55,953 nt of DNA from Chloroflexota bacterium (GTDB taxonomy: Bacteria; Chloroflexota; Anaerolineae; JAAYEA01), in assembly GCA_012689325.1 (NCBI GenBank), contig JAAYEA010000547.1, forward strand, positions 1 through 55,953, in the 5' to 3' direction. How positions within the stretch are numbered: the first letter of the stretch is position 1; every line of letters starts with the position of its first letter. Below are positions 54,119 through 55,953 of this stretch, one piece after another. The position numbers and the translations under genes are program-made. Below the pieces are notes generated by a model, which searched no databases, was not told where the DNA came from, and worked only from the letters and a program-made list of their open reading frames with translations.

Positions 54119-54159
54119 GAGGGGGCGGGCGCGCCCGGGACGAGCGCGCCCGCCCCCTC
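54119..54159 (+). terminator. Very stable hairpin, probable bidirectional-type terminator
   Basis: A perfect 16-bp GC stem: GAGGGGGCGGGCGCGC (54119-54134) with GCGCGCCCGCCCCCTC (54144-54159), nine-base loop. Only a short T stretch follows (GTCATTT). Confidence 0.75.
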
Positions 54160-54311
54160 GTCATTTGGCCGTCGCAAGCGCGAACAACGGTCCCGGTCGC
54201 GAACGACCGTTCCGGTCGCGCTTACTCCCGCCGCCGCCCTGCCTCACACCGTCAACCGGGCAACGTGCTCGACCAACTCCTGCGCGTCGAATCGGGCGCC
54301 TTTGCCGCCAT

Positions 54312-54980
<669 letters not shown>

Positions 54981-54984
54981 ACCG

Positions 54985-55638
54985 ATGAACGCTTCCCAGG
55001 CTCCTCAGATGATCCGCGTCATGTTGGTGGATGACCATAACGTGGTGCGCAGCGGCCTGGCCACCTGTCTGAGCGCCTACGAGGATCTGCAATTGGTGGG
55101 CGAGGCCAAGAACGGCCTGGAGGCTGTCCGTCTGTGCCGCCAAAAGAAGCCGGACGTGATCCTGATGGACCTGCTGATGCCCGAGATGGACGGCATCGCG
55201 GCCACCCGGGCCATCCTGGAGGAATGCCCGGACATCAAGGTCATCGCCATGACCAGCTTTGACGAGGAAAAGCTGGTCCATGGCGTGCTGGCCGCGGGAG
55301 CGATCAGCTATCTGCTCAAGAACGTCACCTCGGACGAGCTGGTCAAGGCGATCAGGGATGCCGCTTTGGGCAGATCGACGCTCTCCCCTGAGGCCGCCAG
55401 GGTGCTGGTGCAGGCGACGCGCGGCACGAAGGACCCGCTGGTGGACCTAACGGAGCGCGAGCGGGAGGTGTTGAACCTGGTCGTGCAGGGTCAGAGCAAC
55501 CAGCAGATCGCCGAGGCCCTGGTCATCAGCATCGCCACCGCCAAGGCCCACATCAGCCATATCCTCGCCAAGCTGGGGGTCTCCAGCCGGGCGGAGGCCA
55601 TCGCGTACGCGATCAAGCGCAAGATCGCTTCCCCGTAA
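54985..55638 (+). CDS. NarL/FixJ-type response regulator
   Basis: A 217-residue regulator with receiver motifs IRVMLVDDHNVVRSGL, VILMDLLMPEMDG (phosphoacceptor Asp) and ISYLLKNV, and a C-terminal LuxR-type HTH (LTEREREVLNLVVQGQSNQQ, then SIATAKAHISHILAKLGVSS). It starts four bases after the kinase gene and is its likely partner. Targets unknown; the orphan solute-binding gene upstream is a positional candidate. Confidence 0.92.
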   Translation: MNASQAPQMIRVMLVDDHNVVRSGLATCLSAYEDLQLVGEAKNGLEAVRLCRQKKPDVILMDLLMPEMDGIAATRAILEECPDIKVIAMTSFDEEKLVHGVLAAGAISYLLKNVTSDELVKAIRDAALGRSTLSPEAARVLVQATRGTKDPLVDLTEREREVLNLVVQGQSNQQIAEALVISIATAKAHISHILAKLGVSSRAEAIAYAIKRKIASP

Positions 55639-55953
55639 ACGGGACACCCTGCGGCGCCTCGGCCAACCAGGTTACGACGGGCGGTGGGGGGCCCTTGGCG
55701 CGCTTCTTGCGCCGAGGAGTCTCGCGCCGCGCGGCGGTGAGACTCCTCGCTTCGCTCGGAATGACCAAGTAGCTCACAGATCGCCGCGGCATGACAAAAC
55801 TGTGGCCTAACGTGGCCGGATACTACGAGACTGCGTAATCGGCGTTTGTGGAGACGATGGCACTACACATAGGCTTGAGCCCGTCGTGTACGTCCTCTCG
55901 TCGAACGGGCCGCTTGCAGAAGGGGCGCGTTGTCTCCGACTGTCATGCGCCGA
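55639..55953. other. Spacer at window edge with a dispersed-repeat-like inverted repeat
   Basis: CGAGGAGTCTC (55713-55723) and GAGACTCCTCG (55739-55749) form an 11-bp stem, followed by CTTCGCTCGGAATGACC, a phrase I recognise from intergenic repeats of several bacteria. No gene seen before the end of the window. Confidence 0.5.

Overview
The window reads as a piece of a high-GC bacterial chromosome, most likely a member of the Chloroflexota (Anaerolineae/Caldilineae-like). This is an inference. It rests on the lipoprotein solute-binding protein with a VEK-rich stalk after its lipobox, Thr/Pro-rich linkers in surface proteins, sensor kinases of the HisKA_3 type paired with NarL-type regulators, and secreted proteins of mixed domain content. 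All genes judged intact lie on the + strand.

Region 1 (1-29.4 kb) is the most unusual. After the tail of a DUF499-type ATPase (defence-associated family), a TTGACA-17-TAGAAT promoter and a long leader precede about 13 tightly packed genes. In order they encode a 1567-residue helical scaffold, a calcineurin-type phosphoesterase, a membrane-anchored vWA protein, a soluble tubulin/FtsZ-like protein (GGTGAG loop), and a 2133-residue fusion. The fusion combines a CAP domain, a vWA domain, a CxxCH-bearing TolB-like propeller and a degenerate tubulin-like domain across three membrane segments. Then come a protein-kinase-like protein, a coiled-coil protein, a membrane protein with SH3-like and golvesin-like domains, and five small membrane proteins. 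I read this as one trans-envelope machine: sensing or adhesion modules outside, a tubulin-like pair inside, and a kinase and phosphatase to control it. Tubulin-like proteins linked to vWA proteins have been predicted before in comparative genomics, but I do not recognise this architecture.

Region 2 (29.4-42.6 kb) is an accessory island of visibly lower GC in its middle. It is bounded by mobile debris: a decayed IS1182-like transposase and an apparently intact 1.9-kb IS on the left; a degenerate tRNA-Gly(CCC), a tyrosine-recombinase pseudogene and an ISAs1 fragment on the right. Between them lies a compact operon of a HerA/FtsK-type ATPase, a protein ending in a CdiA-C-type nuclease toxin domain, a probable immunity protein, an acidic protein sharing the toxin's repeat motif, two SPFH/stomatin-like proteins ending in an RWD/E2-like domain, and a CvpA-like membrane protein. 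It looks like a toxin-based conflict system organised at the membrane.

Region 3 (42.6-56 kb) is more ordinary. It holds a degenerate receiver-like protein, a secreted collagen-like/SUMF protein, a 7TM histidine kinase with its regulator, a secreted ExeM/NucH-like nuclease, a LacI-type repressor with a clear promoter and operator palindromes, an orphan family-5 solute-binding lipoprotein, and a second kinase/regulator pair. Several intrinsic terminators and palindromic repeats punctuate it.

All calls come from reading the sequence; no database search was possible.
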